A model generated the notes under the pieces. It saw only the letters and a list, made by a program, of their open reading frames with translations. It searched no databases and was not told the origin of the DNA. A stretch of 64,000 nucleotides of DNA, from positions 1 to 64,000 of the forward strand of contig JAKLFE010000021.1 in the NCBI GenBank assembly GCA_022711355.1. The letters run 5' to 3'. A program made the position numbers and the translations under genes. Below, piece after piece: positions 1-8,070 of the stretch. Each line of letters opens with the position of its first letter. Within the stretch, counting starts at the first letter, position 1. Source of the DNA: Spirochaetota bacterium (GTDB lineage Bacteria > Spirochaetota > Spirochaetia > Treponematales > Rectinemataceae).

Positions 1-2
1 GG

Positions 3-638
3 CTCCAGGTGAAGCTCCTCCGGGTCCTCCAGGAGCGGCGCATCCGCCGCCTGGGCGGCTCCCGGGACCTCCCCGTCGAGGCCCGCTTCATAGCCGCGAC
101 CAACCGCGACATCGAGGCGCTCGTGCGCTCCGGGTCCTTCCGCGAGGACCTCTACTACCGGCTCAACGTCCTGCGCATCGAGGTGCCGCCCCTGCGCGAG
201 CGGCTCGAGGACCTGCCCCTCCTCGCCGGCCACCTCCTTTCCCGCATAGCCGCGCGCATGGGGCGCGAGCCGCCGGAGCTCGAGGGGCCGGCCCTCGAGG
301 CTCTCCTGGCCCAGGACTTCCCCGGCAACGTCCGGGAGCTCGAGAACGAGCTCGAGCGGGCGACGATCTACTCGACGGGAGGGAGGCTGCGGGCGGCCGA
401 CCTCGGGCTCGGGCCGGGCCGGGGCGCGGCGCGGGAGTCCCGATCCTCGCGGATTCCCGCGCCCGGCGCCGCGGCTTCAGAACCGGCCGGATCAGCGGCC
501 ACCATGGACGAGGCCGAGCGGCGGGCCATCGAGGAGGCCCTCGCGGCGGCCGGCGGGAACAGGACGAGGGCCGCCGAGGCCCTCGGCATCAGCCGCCGGA
601 GCCTTTTGTACAAGCTCAAGCGCTACGGCTCGGGCTGA
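3..638 (+). CDS. Sigma-54-dependent activator, 3' part only
   Basis: The gene enters from outside the window, so the N-terminal sensory domain and the Walker A/GAFTGA part are missing. The visible 211 or so residues begin in the AAA+ domain with KLLRVLQERRIRRLGG, followed by the sensor-I stretch ARFIAATNRD, the arginine-finger region FREDLYYRLNVLRIEVPPLR and the sensor-II helix FPGNVRELENELERA. An alanine-rich linker leads to a Fis-type helix-turn-helix at the C-terminus (GGNRTRAAEALGISRRSLLYK). Such proteins bind upstream activating sequences and use ATP hydrolysis to remodel sigma-54 RNA polymerase. The target genes and input signal cannot be read from this fragment. The frame runs open to base 3, so the internal GTG at 9 is not the start. 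Confidence 0.93.
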   Translation, partial: LQVKLLRVLQERRIRRLGGSRDLPVEARFIAATNRDIEALVRSGSFREDLYYRLNVLRIEVPPLRERLEDLPLLAGHLLSRIAARMGREPPELEGPALEALLAQDFPGNVRELENELERATIYSTGGRLRAADLGLGPGRGAARESRSSRIPAPGAAASEPAGSAATMDEAERRAIEEALAAAGGNRTRAAEALGISRRSLLYKLKRYGSG

Positions 639-679
639 AAGAGCCCCCCGCGCGACTCTAGGCCTCGCGAGCGGGCCGG

Positions 680-2089
680 CTAGAGCTCGTAGCGCTCGCC
701 GTACCTCACGATCTGGACTTCCTTCACGCCCTTCGAGCGCAGGTGGCCCTCCATGTGCTTGAGGCCCTCGGGCTCGCCGTGGACGAGGAAGACCTTCTTG
801 AGCCGGCCGAGGTCGAGGCCCGACATCCACTCCCAGGCCTCGGCGTAGTCGGCGTGGGCCGAGAAGGCGTTGATCTCCTCGATCCTGGCCTGGACCCGGA
901 AGACCTCGCCGTGGATGCGCACCTCCTTCTCGCGGTCGCGGATGCGGCGCCCGAGGGTGTTGGCCGCCATGTAGCCCACGAGGAGGATGGCGTTGGCGGG
1001 ATCGGCTATCGTGTGGATGAGGTGGTGCTGGATGCGCCCGGCCTCGCACATGCCGTCCGCCGAGATGATGACGCCGGGGCCCTGGTAGTCGTTGATCTTC
1101 TTGGACTCCTGCACGCTCGAGGCGAAGCGCAGGGAGTTGAAGCCGAAGGGGTTCTCGTGGTGCTTGATGAAGGCCTCGTGGATCTCCTCGTCGTAGCACT
1201 CGGGATGGATCTGGAAGATCGAGGTCGCGTTGATCGCCATGGGCGAGTCCACCCAGATCGGGATGTCGGGGATGCGGCCCCGGTCGGCGAGGAGGTGGAA
1301 GTAGAAGACCAGCTCCTGGGTCCGCTCGATGGCGAAGGCGGGGATGACGACCTTGCCGCCCCGCCTCGCGGTCTCGTTCACGACGGCCTCGAGCTTGGCC
1401 AGGGCGTCCTCGGTAGACTCGTGGAGGCGGTCGCCGTAGGTCGCCTCGAGGACGAGGTAGTCCACGGGGGGGATCCTCGCGGGATCGCGGATGATGGGCT
1501 TGTTCCTGCGCCCGAGGTCGCCGGTGAAGGCGATGGTGACCTCGCGGCCGGAGCGGTCGCGCGCGTGGGTGTAGGCCATGGCCGAGCCGAGGATGTGGCC
1601 CGCGTCGTAGAACTCGATCTTGAGGCCGTCGCCGATGGGCATCGGCCGGTTGTACGACACCGTGACGAACTGGCTGGTTGCCTTGATGACGTCGGCCTCG
1701 TCGTAGAGGGGCTGCCAGTCGAACTTCTGCCCCTTCTTCGCGGCCTGCTTGGCCAGGTACTCCTGGTCGCGGGCCTGGATGGCGGCCGAGTCCATCATCA
1801 CGACCCCGGCCAGGTCCCGGGTGGCGGGCGTGGCGTAGATGTTGCCGCGGTAGCCCCGCTTGGCCAGGAGGGGGAGCATGCCGCAGTGGTCGAAGTGGGC
1901 GTGGGTGAGGATCACCGAGGAGATGGACTCGGGATCGGGGACGAGGGCGCGGTTCTTCTTCTCCGCCTCCTCCCGCCTGCCCTGGAAGGCGCCGCAGTCG
2001 ACGAGGCAGCGGGCCCCGTCCACGGAGATGACGTGCTTGGAGCCGGTGACCTCGCCGGCCCCGCCCTCGGAATGCAGTCTGATGCTCAT
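680..2089 (-). CDS. MBL-fold/beta-CASP RNA-processing hydrolase
   Basis: A 469-residue zinc-dependent nuclease of the metallo-beta-lactamase beta-CASP family. Motif 2 is THAHFDHCGMLP (about residue 62), followed by DAGHILGSAM and FTGDLGRR, which supply the remaining zinc ligands. The beta-CASP part has LEATYGDRLH, NAFSAHADYAE (about 408) and the C-terminal VHGEPEG (about 435). Family members act on RNA as endo- or 5' exonucleases. The start was placed at ATG 2089 (MSIRLHSEGG): the frame is open 75 bases further upstream, but that extension is not family-like. It is convergent with the sigma-54 activator gene and stands alone, so its substrate cannot be inferred from context. Confidence 0.9.
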   Translation of the reverse strand: MSIRLHSEGGAGEVTGSKHVISVDGARCLVDCGAFQGRREEAEKKNRALVPDPESISSVILTHAHFDHCGMLPLLAKRGYRGNIYATPATRDLAGVVMMDSAAIQARDQEYLAKQAAKKGQKFDWQPLYDEADVIKATSQFVTVSYNRPMPIGDGLKIEFYDAGHILGSAMAYTHARDRSGREVTIAFTGDLGRRNKPIIRDPARIPPVDYLVLEATYGDRLHESTEDALAKLEAVVNETARRGGKVVIPAFAIERTQELVFYFHLLADRGRIPDIPIWVDSPMAINATSIFQIHPECYDEEIHEAFIKHHENPFGFNSLRFASSVQESKKINDYQGPGVIISADGMCEAGRIQHHLIHTIADPANAILLVGYMAANTLGRRIRDREKEVRIHGEVFRVQARIEEINAFSAHADYAEAWEWMSGLDLGRLKKVFLVHGEPEGLKHMEGHLRSKGVKEVQIVRYGERYEL

Positions 2090-2171
2090 GGAACCGAATA
2101 TAATGCCCCGCCCGCGCGGATGCAAACTCTCCCGGGCGTTACCCTTCAGATACATTTGACTCACTTATCAG

Positions 2172-2239
2172 GGAGGGTCCTGTCATCGGAAAACACGCAC
2201 CCAGCTACACTGGGCGCGCGTTTCCCGATGACACCCTCC
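2172..2239. repeat. Long imperfect hairpin in intergenic DNA
   Basis: Arms GGAGGGT (2172-2178) and ACCCTCC (2233-2239) pair, then GTCATCGG (2182-2189) with CCGATGAC (2225-2232) across a three-base bulge, then AAA/TTT, with an inner stem CCCAG (2200-2204)/CTGGG (2210-2214). The whole forms a 68-base extended hairpin. It could be a small RNA, a REP/MITE-like repeat or a terminator without a T tract. Confidence 0.5.
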
Positions 2240-2605
2240 GCCCTACTCATTGAACCATGAAGTGCCGCTCACCTATCCCCGACAGCTTTCTGGAGCGCGG
2301 GAGCGCTGTCATACGCATCTGTTGCAAGAGCTAAATCGTGTTGCCGTTGCCAGCCCGTGTCAGTCGCTGACAGGTTGCGCGATATGAATTTTCAGCCAAC
2401 AGTTGAGAATCCTGGCCTGCTTGGCCGCCTGCTTGCCGGGGAAGCCTTCGGGGTTGAGGGGGCGACGGATGCTGTCGTTCGGGCCGCCGAGGCGGGGCGC
2501 CGCGCGGCGGCTATCCGCGCTCGCCGCGAGTCGCCGAAGCGCGAGCGGGGCCCCGCCGCGTGCACGTGAACGAGCGAGTCCGTCTTCGCCGGCGCGAATG
2601 CTCGG
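2240..2605. other. Intergenic stretch without a convincing gene
   Basis: No gene is convincing here. There are two short inverted repeats: GACAGC...GCTGTC around 2281-2316, and TGTCAG-TCG-CTGACA near 2358-2372. A GTG-initiated 70-codon frame (2357-2569) has no ribosome-binding site and ends in arginine/alanine-rich sequence, so I do not call it. Confidence 0.5.
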
Positions 2606-3544
2606 CTACAGCAGGAAGAACAGCGCCGCCCCGGCGCAGGCCACGCAGGCCCCCGCTATCTCGAGGGGCCGGACCCGCTGCTTGAGCAGGAGGATCGAGG
2701 GCGGGATGATGAGGACGGGGGTGAGTCCCATGAGGGTGCTCGCCGCCCCGGCCGAGGTGGCCTTGAGGGCCACCAGGGAGAGGGTCACCCCGACGAAGGG
2801 GCCGAAGACCGCCCCGACGGCCGTGGCCTTCATGGCCTCGCGGTCGCGCCGGGCCTCGACGAAGAGCTTTCGCGCCCCGCCGGTGACGATGCCCTGGAGG
2901 GCGAAGCCGACGATCGCGGTGGCGACGCGGATCTGGGTGCCGGCTATCGCGTCGTAGCCCTCCACCCCGATCTTGGTGAATATGAGGCCGACGGCCTGGA
3001 AGAGGGCCGAGGCGAGGGCGAAGGCCAGGCCCTTCGCGGTCCTGGGATCGAGGCGGGCCGCCCCTCCCTTCCCCACGGCGGCCGGGCCCCCGGCGAGCTC
3101 GCCTCGCGAGGCGTTGCGCGACGCGATCACGATGAGGATCCCGGCCGCGACGAGGACCATGCCGACGAGGCCAGCGCTCCGCATGCGCTCCCCGAGGACG
3201 AGGTAACCCAGGAGGGCGGCGAAGAGGGGGGTCAGGGGCTGGAAGAGGACGGTGAGCCGCGAGCCCACGAGGATGTAGGCGTTGAAGAGGAAGTAGTCCG
3301 CGACGAGGAAGCCCACGACGCCCGAGACGGCGAGGTAGGCCCAGGCGCGGGGCGTCGCGTCGAGGGGGAGGGGGGAGCCGCGGAGGAGGAAGCCCGCGGC
3401 CGCGAGGAAGGCGAAGGCCGCGCAGACCTTGTAGAAGTTGACCGCGAGGGCGCCGATCCGCTTCGAGGCGCGCTCGAAGAAGATGGCCGAGGCGGTCCAG
3501 CAGATGGCCGTCCCGAAGGCGGCGAGCTCCCCGATGCGTTCCAT
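2606..3544 (-). CDS. EamA/DMT-family membrane transporter
   Basis: A 312-residue protein with about ten hydrophobic helices in two EamA halves, typical of drug/metabolite exporters of the inner membrane. The first half starts MERIGELAAFGTAICWTASA. The second contains ATAIVGFALQGIV and TLMGLTPVLIIPPSILLLKQ, the conserved end-of-repeat motif. A charged loop of about 35 residues joins the halves. The start is ATG 3544, because the open frame upstream is an antisense shadow of the next gene. It is paralogous to the transporter at 51177-52106: both have a ...FERASKRIGALAVNF / FEYAGRRIGSFALNF N-terminus. It is divergent from the kinase-like gene. Substrate unknown. Confidence 0.88.
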   Translation of the reverse strand: MERIGELAAFGTAICWTASAIFFERASKRIGALAVNFYKVCAAFAFLAAAGFLLRGSPLPLDATPRAWAYLAVSGVVGFLVADYFLFNAYILVGSRLTVLFQPLTPLFAALLGYLVLGERMRSAGLVGMVLVAAGILIVIASRNASRGELAGGPAAVGKGGAARLDPRTAKGLAFALASALFQAVGLIFTKIGVEGYDAIAGTQIRVATAIVGFALQGIVTGGARKLFVEARRDREAMKATAVGAVFGPFVGVTLSLVALKATSAGAASTLMGLTPVLIIPPSILLLKQRVRPLEIAGACVACAGAALFFLL

Positions 3545-3613
3545 AGGAGCTCGACTATATACGAAAGCCCCCGGGAGGGTACAGGCCGGCCGCTCCCCGA
3601 CCGCCGCTTTCGT

Positions 3614-3642
3614 TTGACAGCTTCCCGGATAGGGCCTAAATT
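3614..3642 (+). promoter_or_regulatory. Sigma-70-type promoter for the kinase-like gene
   Basis: TTGACA at 3614-3619, a 17-bp spacer and TAAATT at 3637-3642 predict a start near 3649, about 76 bases before the ATG at 3725. Confidence 0.6.
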
Positions 3643-3660
3643 TGAAGTAGTCCCGCCCCT

Positions 3661-3699
3661 CCGGGCGAGCCGACCCCGCCGCGGGGCCGGCTCGCCCGG
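3661..3699 (+). promoter_or_regulatory. Strong 5'-UTR hairpin
   Basis: CCGGGCGAGCCG (3661-3672) is perfectly complementary to CGGCTCGCCCGG (3688-3699), with further CCCCGC/GCGGGG pairing inside. The stem ends about 15 bases before the GGAGGA ribosome-binding site at 3715-3720. It may influence translation or mRNA stability. Confidence 0.5.
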
Positions 3700-3724
3700 A
3701 TCCGGGGCGGGCCAGGAGGAAGCC

Positions 3725-4546
3725 ATGGCCGTGATCACCATCGCGAGGGAGCTGGCCACGCTCGGCGAGGAGATCGCCCGCGAGCTGGGCTCCCTGACGG
3801 GCTACAAGCTCGTCGACAAGGAATTCCTCGAGAAGCGGCTGGGGGAATTCGGCCTCGGCCCCGAGAAGAGCCTCAAGTACGACGAGAAGAAGCCCGGCTT
3901 CTGGGCCTCCCTCTCCCAGGAGCGGGACGACTACCTGCACTACCTCAAGACCGCCCTCTTCGAGGAGGCGGCCGGGGGCGACTGCATCGTCGTGGGGCGG
4001 GGCGGCTCCCTCATCTTCAAGGGCCTGCCGAGCCTCTTCTCGGTCCGGCTCGTGGCCCCCCTCGCCGTGCGGACCGAGCGGGTCATGCGGCGCTACTCCT
4101 GCGACGAGCGCCACGCCCTCCAGATCGTCGAGCAGAGCGACCACGACCGGGCCGGCTTCCACAAGTACTTCTTCTCCATGGACTGGAACGATCCCCGCGA
4201 GTACGACCTCTGCCTCTGCACGGCGCGGCTGGAGCCGGCCGCGGCCGCCGCCGTCATCGACGGGGCGCGGCGCCTCCTCGTCGACGCGGGGAAGGACGAG
4301 GCCGGCCGCGCCCGCGTGGCCGAGCTCCTCCTCGGCCAGAAGGTCGTCACCGAGATCGTCTACGCCAAGCGCGTGCCCGTCCACTTCCTCGAGGCCAACG
4401 CCTCGGGCGGCCGCGTCGTCCTCCACGGGGTGGCCAACACCCAGGCCGCGATCGACCTGGCCCTCGCCGCCGCCCGCTCCGTGCCCGGGGTGACCGAGGC
4501 CGAGAGCGCCATCCAGGTGGTCCAGGAGTTCACGGTCATGCCCTAA
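3725..4546 (+). CDS. Cytidylate-kinase-like protein with C-terminal BON-like domain
   Basis: 273 residues. Residues 1-200 resemble the cytidylate-kinase-like family (ITIAREL...GEEIARELG, GYKLVDKEFLEKRL, CIVVGRGGSLIF, a later VMRRYSCDERHAL). The usual glycine-rich phosphate loop (GSGG plus a basic residue) reads ATLGEE here, so nucleotide phosphorylation is doubtful. Residues about 228-270 (GRVVLHGVANTQAAIDLALA...VPGVTEAESAIQV) match the BON domain pattern, usually found in envelope or ligand-binding proteins. The start at ATG 3725 follows a GGAGGA site. The gene has its own promoter and a structured leader. The kinase/BON combination is unusual; the function is best described as unknown and possibly regulatory or nucleotide-sensing. 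Confidence 0.75.
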   Translation: MAVITIARELATLGEEIARELGSLTGYKLVDKEFLEKRLGEFGLGPEKSLKYDEKKPGFWASLSQERDDYLHYLKTALFEEAAGGDCIVVGRGGSLIFKGLPSLFSVRLVAPLAVRTERVMRRYSCDERHALQIVEQSDHDRAGFHKYFFSMDWNDPREYDLCLCTARLEPAAAAAVIDGARRLLVDAGKDEAGRARVAELLLGQKVVTEIVYAKRVPVHFLEANASGGRVVLHGVANTQAAIDLALAAARSVPGVTEAESAIQVVQEFTVMP

Positions 4547-4600
4547 GGCATGACGATGCCATGAGGCATGGCGATGCCCCGGGGCATGACGGGGCCTCGC
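4547..4600 (+). repeat. Three tandem 18-bp hairpin-forming units
   Basis: Units start at 4547, 4565 and 4583, each beginning GGCATGRCG. The first two contain the stem GGCAT/ATGCC. The first unit also pairs with GTCATGCC just upstream (4535-4542), forming an 8-bp stem around the stop codon of the preceding gene. This may act as an intercistronic terminator or attenuator. Confidence 0.6.
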
Positions 4601-4637
4601 CTTGCGGCCGGCCGGCCGGCCGGTCTATCATGGGCCC

Positions 4638-5390
4638 ATGCGCTCGCTGACCGGCTTCCACGCCATAGAGGAGCTCCTCCGCTCGGCCCTGTCCTCGGGG
4701 CGGCCGCCTCGAGGGCGGCTCCGCGTCTCCGGCTCGGGGCCGCGGATCAAGGAGATCCTCGAGCTCGCCGCCAAGGTCGGGCTCGCCGCCGAGCGCGTGA
4801 GCAAGGCCGAGCTCGACCGGGCGGCGCCCGAGCACCGCGGCGTCCTCCTCGAGGCCGAGGCCGAGTCGGGCCAGGAGGCTCCTGCCTCCCTCGAGGGCTA
4901 CCTCGCCGGCCCGCCCGAGGCGGGCCTGGTCATCCTCCTCGACCACATCGAGGACCCGCAGAACCTCGGCGCGATCCTGCGCTCCGCCGACGCCTTCGCG
5001 GCCGACTTGGTCGTGGCCCCGACCAGGCGCTCCGCCCCCCTCTCCGAGGCGGCGGTCAAGGCCTCGGCGGGGGCGGCGGCCTACGTGCCCCTCGCCCTGG
5101 TGCCCAACCTCGCCGAGGCCCTGCGCCGCCTCGAGGCCGCGGGCTTCTGGCGCTACGCGGCCGACATGGCCGGGGAGGACGTCGGCTCCGCGGAGCTGCC
5201 CGCGCGTTGCGCGATCGTGCTCGGCAACGAGGGCTCGGGGGTCTCGCGCCTGGTCAAGGCCGGGTGCGACGGCATCCTGTCCATACCCATGGCCGGCCAT
5301 GTGGATTCGCTCAACGTCTCGGCCTCGGCCGCCATCCTCATGCACGAGTACCGCAGGCGCTGGCCGGCCGGCGGGAGGACCCCGCGATGA
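4638..5390 (+). CDS. TrmH/SpoU-family RNA 2'-O-methyltransferase
   Basis: 250 residues. An N-terminal substrate-binding domain (about 1-85, starting with the G-H-A-I-E-E-LL pattern of RlmB-type enzymes) is followed by the SPOUT catalytic domain. The knot motifs are visible: VILLDHIEDPQNLGAILRSA (motif 1, with N and R), CAIVLGNEGSGVSR (motif 2) and SIPMAGHVDSLNVSASAAIL (motif 3). These enzymes methylate the 2'-OH of ribose in 23S rRNA or tRNA using SAM. The closest role is 23S rRNA G2251 methylation (RlmB), but the exact target cannot be fixed from sequence. ATG 4638 was chosen because it opens the family's N-terminus. It overlaps the next gene by ATGA, implying translational coupling. Confidence 0.9.
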   Translation: MRSLTGFHAIEELLRSALSSGRPPRGRLRVSGSGPRIKEILELAAKVGLAAERVSKAELDRAAPEHRGVLLEAEAESGQEAPASLEGYLAGPPEAGLVILLDHIEDPQNLGAILRSADAFAADLVVAPTRRSAPLSEAAVKASAGAAAYVPLALVPNLAEALRRLEAAGFWRYAADMAGEDVGSAELPARCAIVLGNEGSGVSRLVKAGCDGILSIPMAGHVDSLNVSASAAILMHEYRRRWPAGGRTPR

Positions 5391-6712
5391 GCCGGAGCCG
5401 CGCCGTCGCCGCCCTCTCCCTGGCCCTCCTCGCGGCCTCCTGCGCGAGCGCGGGCCGGGCCCGGGCCCCCGTCCAGGCCACGGCCGCCGACCCCGCCGAG
5501 GCGCGGCTCGCCCGCATCGCCGCCGCGGCCCGGATCCTCGACGAGGCCGGCATGCCGGCCTACGGCTCGAGCCCCCTCTCCCGCCTGTCCATGGACGGCC
5601 GGGAGTGGACCGAGCGCTCCCTCGAGCTCATAGCCGGGGCCCGCGACTACGTCCTCGTCTGCTCCTTCCTCCTGACCGAGCACCCGAACGCGGAGCTGGT
5701 CCTCGCGGCCCTCGCCGAGGCCCGCGCCCGGGGCGTCCGCGTCTACCTCCTCGTCGACAGCGCCTCCTACTACCGCACCTACCCCATGAGCCTCGAGCCG
5801 GTCCCCGCGGCCGTCGGCCGGGCGCGGGAGCTCGGCCTGCCGATCGCGGAGTACAACCCGATCCGCGGCAGGCGGATCTTCACCCTCCTCGGCCTCCTGG
5901 ACCGCGACCACCGCAAGTTCTGGGTGGTGGACGGCCGCGTCGCCGCCGTGGGCGGCCAGAACGTGGACCACGACTCGCTGCGCTACCCCTCCGAGGCGGG
6001 CTGCATCGACGCGATGGCCGAATTCGCCTCGCCCGGGGCCGTCGCCGAGCTCCGCGACTCCTTCGTCGACACCTGGAACGCCTTCTCCTCGGAGCGCCTC
6101 GAGGCCGGGAGCTTCCCCGTGGCCGAAGGCCGGGGGCCCGAGCCGGCCGAGCTCAGGCTCGTCGACCAGGGCCTGCCGCGCCGCGCGGGCGCCGAGGGCG
6201 GGGCGGGCCGGACCACCGCGATGTTCGACGCCCTCTTCGCCCGGGCGGGCAGCGAGCTCCTCCTCCTCCAGTGCTACGCCTTCCCGACCCCGGCCCTCCT
6301 CGAGCGGATCAGGCAGGCGAGGGCGCGGGGCGTGCGGGTGCGCGCCGTCCTCTCGGCCGGCCACGTCTCGCAGCGCTTCGTCTCGGGCACCTACTACGGC
6401 ATCGCGAAGCTCCAGGACGCCGGGGCCGAGGTCTACCTCTTCGAGTCGCCCGAGCGAAACCTACTCCACATGAAGATGATCATGGCCGACGGCGAGATGG
6501 CCGCGATCGGCTCGGCCAACTACAACTTCCGCTCGCAGGCCCTCTCGCGCGAGGCCTCGGTCGTCTTCTCCGACCCGGCCTCCCTCGAGCTCGTGGCCGC
6601 GCGGCTGCGCGAGCTCGAGCCCTGGTTCCGCCCCGTGGGCCGCGAGGAGGCCGAGGGCTACCGCACGGTCGGCAACCTCCTGGCCTTCCTCCTCATGCAG
6701 GTGGCCGGATGA
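5387..6712 (+). CDS. Phospholipase D-like (cardiolipin synthase-type) lipoprotein
   Basis: 441 residues. The N-terminus has a lipoprotein signal with a LLAASC lipobox, so it is probably anchored in an outer or cytoplasmic membrane outside the cytosol. Two PLD catalytic motifs are present: HRKFWVVDG with GGQN downstream (about residue 175) and HMKMIMADG with GSANYNFRSQ downstream (about residue 361), both with the HxKx4D signature. A pair of such motifs forms one active site for phosphatidyl transfer or phosphodiester hydrolysis. Polytopic membrane helices found in housekeeping cardiolipin synthases are absent, so an exported phospholipase or phosphatidyltransferase is likelier. It starts inside the stop of the TrmH gene (ATGA) and is itself followed by an ATGA overlap. 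Confidence 0.87.
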   Translation: MSRSRAVAALSLALLAASCASAGRARAPVQATAADPAEARLARIAAAARILDEAGMPAYGSSPLSRLSMDGREWTERSLELIAGARDYVLVCSFLLTEHPNAELVLAALAEARARGVRVYLLVDSASYYRTYPMSLEPVPAAVGRARELGLPIAEYNPIRGRRIFTLLGLLDRDHRKFWVVDGRVAAVGGQNVDHDSLRYPSEAGCIDAMAEFASPGAVAELRDSFVDTWNAFSSERLEAGSFPVAEGRGPEPAELRLVDQGLPRRAGAEGGAGRTTAMFDALFARAGSELLLLQCYAFPTPALLERIRQARARGVRVRAVLSAGHVSQRFVSGTYYGIAKLQDAGAEVYLFESPERNLLHMKMIMADGEMAAIGSANYNFRSQALSREASVVFSDPASLELVAARLRELEPWFRPVGREEAEGYRTVGNLLAFLLMQVAG

Positions 6713-7266
6713 GGCCCGCCCCCCGCGCCGCCGCCCGGGCGGCCCTCGCCATCGCCCTCGCGGCGGCCTGCCTCGCCGGCCTCCGCGCCTCGCCGGTCCA
6801 GCGCCGGACCCTGGGCTTCTCGGTCGCCGCCGAGGGCTACGGCGAGGGGACGGGCGTCGAGGCCGGCGAGCTCGCCGCCCTGGGCCTCGTCCTCGAGCCC
6901 TTCCGCTGGCCCTTCCTCGCCCCCACGGTTTCGGCCATCGCGTCCGTCCCCGCCTTCCCCTGGGACCCGGGGCGGAGCCTCCTCGAAGCGCGGCTGGACC
7001 TGAGGCTCGCGAGCGTCCGCTCCGGGGCCATCGACCGCCTGGCCCGGGAGCCGGCCCTCTACGCGCCCGCCCTGTCGGCCTCCTGGCTCATCCCCCTGGG
7101 CCCCGGCGGAAGCCTAGCCGCGGCAGGGGCCCGGCCCCTCGTCCTCAGGATGGGGGACGGGATCTACTCGATCCTCTCCCCGGCCCTGATCCTCGATCCC
7201 TCGGACGGCCTGCGGCCGCTCGGCTACTCGATCGAGCTCTTCGAGTTCTCGTACTTCCTGTTCTAG
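6709..7266 (+). CDS. Exported protein of unknown function
   Basis: 185 residues with an Arg/Ala-rich N-terminal signal peptide (hydrophobic core ALAIALAAACLAGL). The mature part has alternating hydrophobic residues and ends in aromatic residues (IELFEFSYFLF), a C-terminus like that of small outer-membrane beta-barrel proteins. No family is recognised. It overlaps the phospholipase gene by four bases and is followed after nine bases by another exported protein with a similar FDFF end, so the three gene products may share an envelope function. Confidence 0.75.
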   Translation: MRPAPRAAARAALAIALAAACLAGLRASPVQRRTLGFSVAAEGYGEGTGVEAGELAALGLVLEPFRWPFLAPTVSAIASVPAFPWDPGRSLLEARLDLRLASVRSGAIDRLAREPALYAPALSASWLIPLGPGGSLAAAGARPLVLRMGDGIYSILSPALILDPSDGLRPLGYSIELFEFSYFLF

Positions 7267-7275
7267 GGAGGGCAG

Positions 7276-7836
7276 ATGGGCATCCAGCGTCGCGCATCGC
7301 GCCTTCGGCCCGGCCTCCCCGGCCGGGCCTTCCTCGCGGCCTCGCTCGCCCTCGCCGCCTCCGCGGCCGGGGCCCTCGACCTCGGGCTCTCGGCCGGGGC
7401 CTGGTCCTTCTCGCGCCCGGTCTCCGCGGCGAGGGCGGAGGAGGGCCGGGAGATCGAGCCCGGGCTCTACGCGCGCGCAGGCGCGATCGCGGGCATCGCG
7501 AGCCGCCTCGAGCTCGAGGCCTTCGCCGTCGGCTCCCTCGCCCCCGCGCCGGGGCGGGAGCTCTTCCTCGGCGCCGAGGCGACGCTGCCGGCCCTCGGGA
7601 GCCGCGAGAAGAGCTACTTCAACCTCTTCGCCAGCCTCGGCTACCTGCGGGCCCTGCGCCTCGAAGGCGGCCTCGAGCCGGCCGGCGGCTACCTCTCGCT
7701 CCGCGTCTCGCCCCTGGCCATCGGCAACCCCTCCTACGGCCGGCGGGACCGGATCTTCTCGGTCGGCGCCCTCTACGAGCTCGGCAGCGGCGAGGTCTCG
7801 CTCACCTGGAGCGTCCTGACCTTCGACTTCTTCTAG
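7276..7836 (+). CDS. Exported beta-barrel-like protein of unknown function
   Basis: 186 residues preceded by a GGGAGG ribosome-binding site. An N-terminal signal peptide (AFLAASLALAASAAGA) is followed by strands such as LDLGLSAGAWSF, LELEAFAVGSL, LFLGAEATL and YLSLRVSPLAI, and a terminal VSLTWSVLTFDFF. The ending phenylalanine and alternating pattern suggest an outer-membrane barrel. It is the last gene of the methyltransferase/phospholipase run. No homologous family is recognised, and no specific function is inferred. Confidence 0.75.
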   Translation: MGIQRRASRLRPGLPGRAFLAASLALAASAAGALDLGLSAGAWSFSRPVSAARAEEGREIEPGLYARAGAIAGIASRLELEAFAVGSLAPAPGRELFLGAEATLPALGSREKSYFNLFASLGYLRALRLEGGLEPAGGYLSLRVSPLAIGNPSYGRRDRIFSVGALYELGSGEVSLTWSVLTFDFF

Positions 7837-7933
7837 CGGAGAAGGCCGTGGCAGCCCGGGTACGCGTTAGGCGACGTTACTAGCGACGATAGCCGGAAAC
7901 ACCCGGGGACCTGGTTTCAAAAAGCGCCCTTCA

Positions 7934-7962
7934 TTGACACGCTCCCGATCGCGGGATATCCT
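7934..7962 (+). promoter_or_regulatory. Promoter of the DUF6305-Pgs operon
   Basis: TTGACA (7934-7939), 17-bp spacer, TATCCT (7957-7962); predicted start near 7969. The transcript would begin with a perfect CCGCGG-CAGG-CCGCGG hairpin (7971-7986), about 85 bases before the first gene. Confidence 0.65.
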
Positions 7963-8070
7963 CGGGCTCTCCGCGGCAGGCCGCGGAACGCCGCGCGCGG
8001 CCGGCCCAGCGCCGCGCAGCCCAGCCGACAGGCTCGTCAACCAACGTCACGCTACGCCAAGGAGTAACAG

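Noticed and set aside
2357-2569. 70-codon GTG-started frame in the gap before the DMT exporter
   Set aside because: No ribosome-binding site, no recognisable motif, and arginine/alanine-rich ending typical of GC-rich noncoding sequence.
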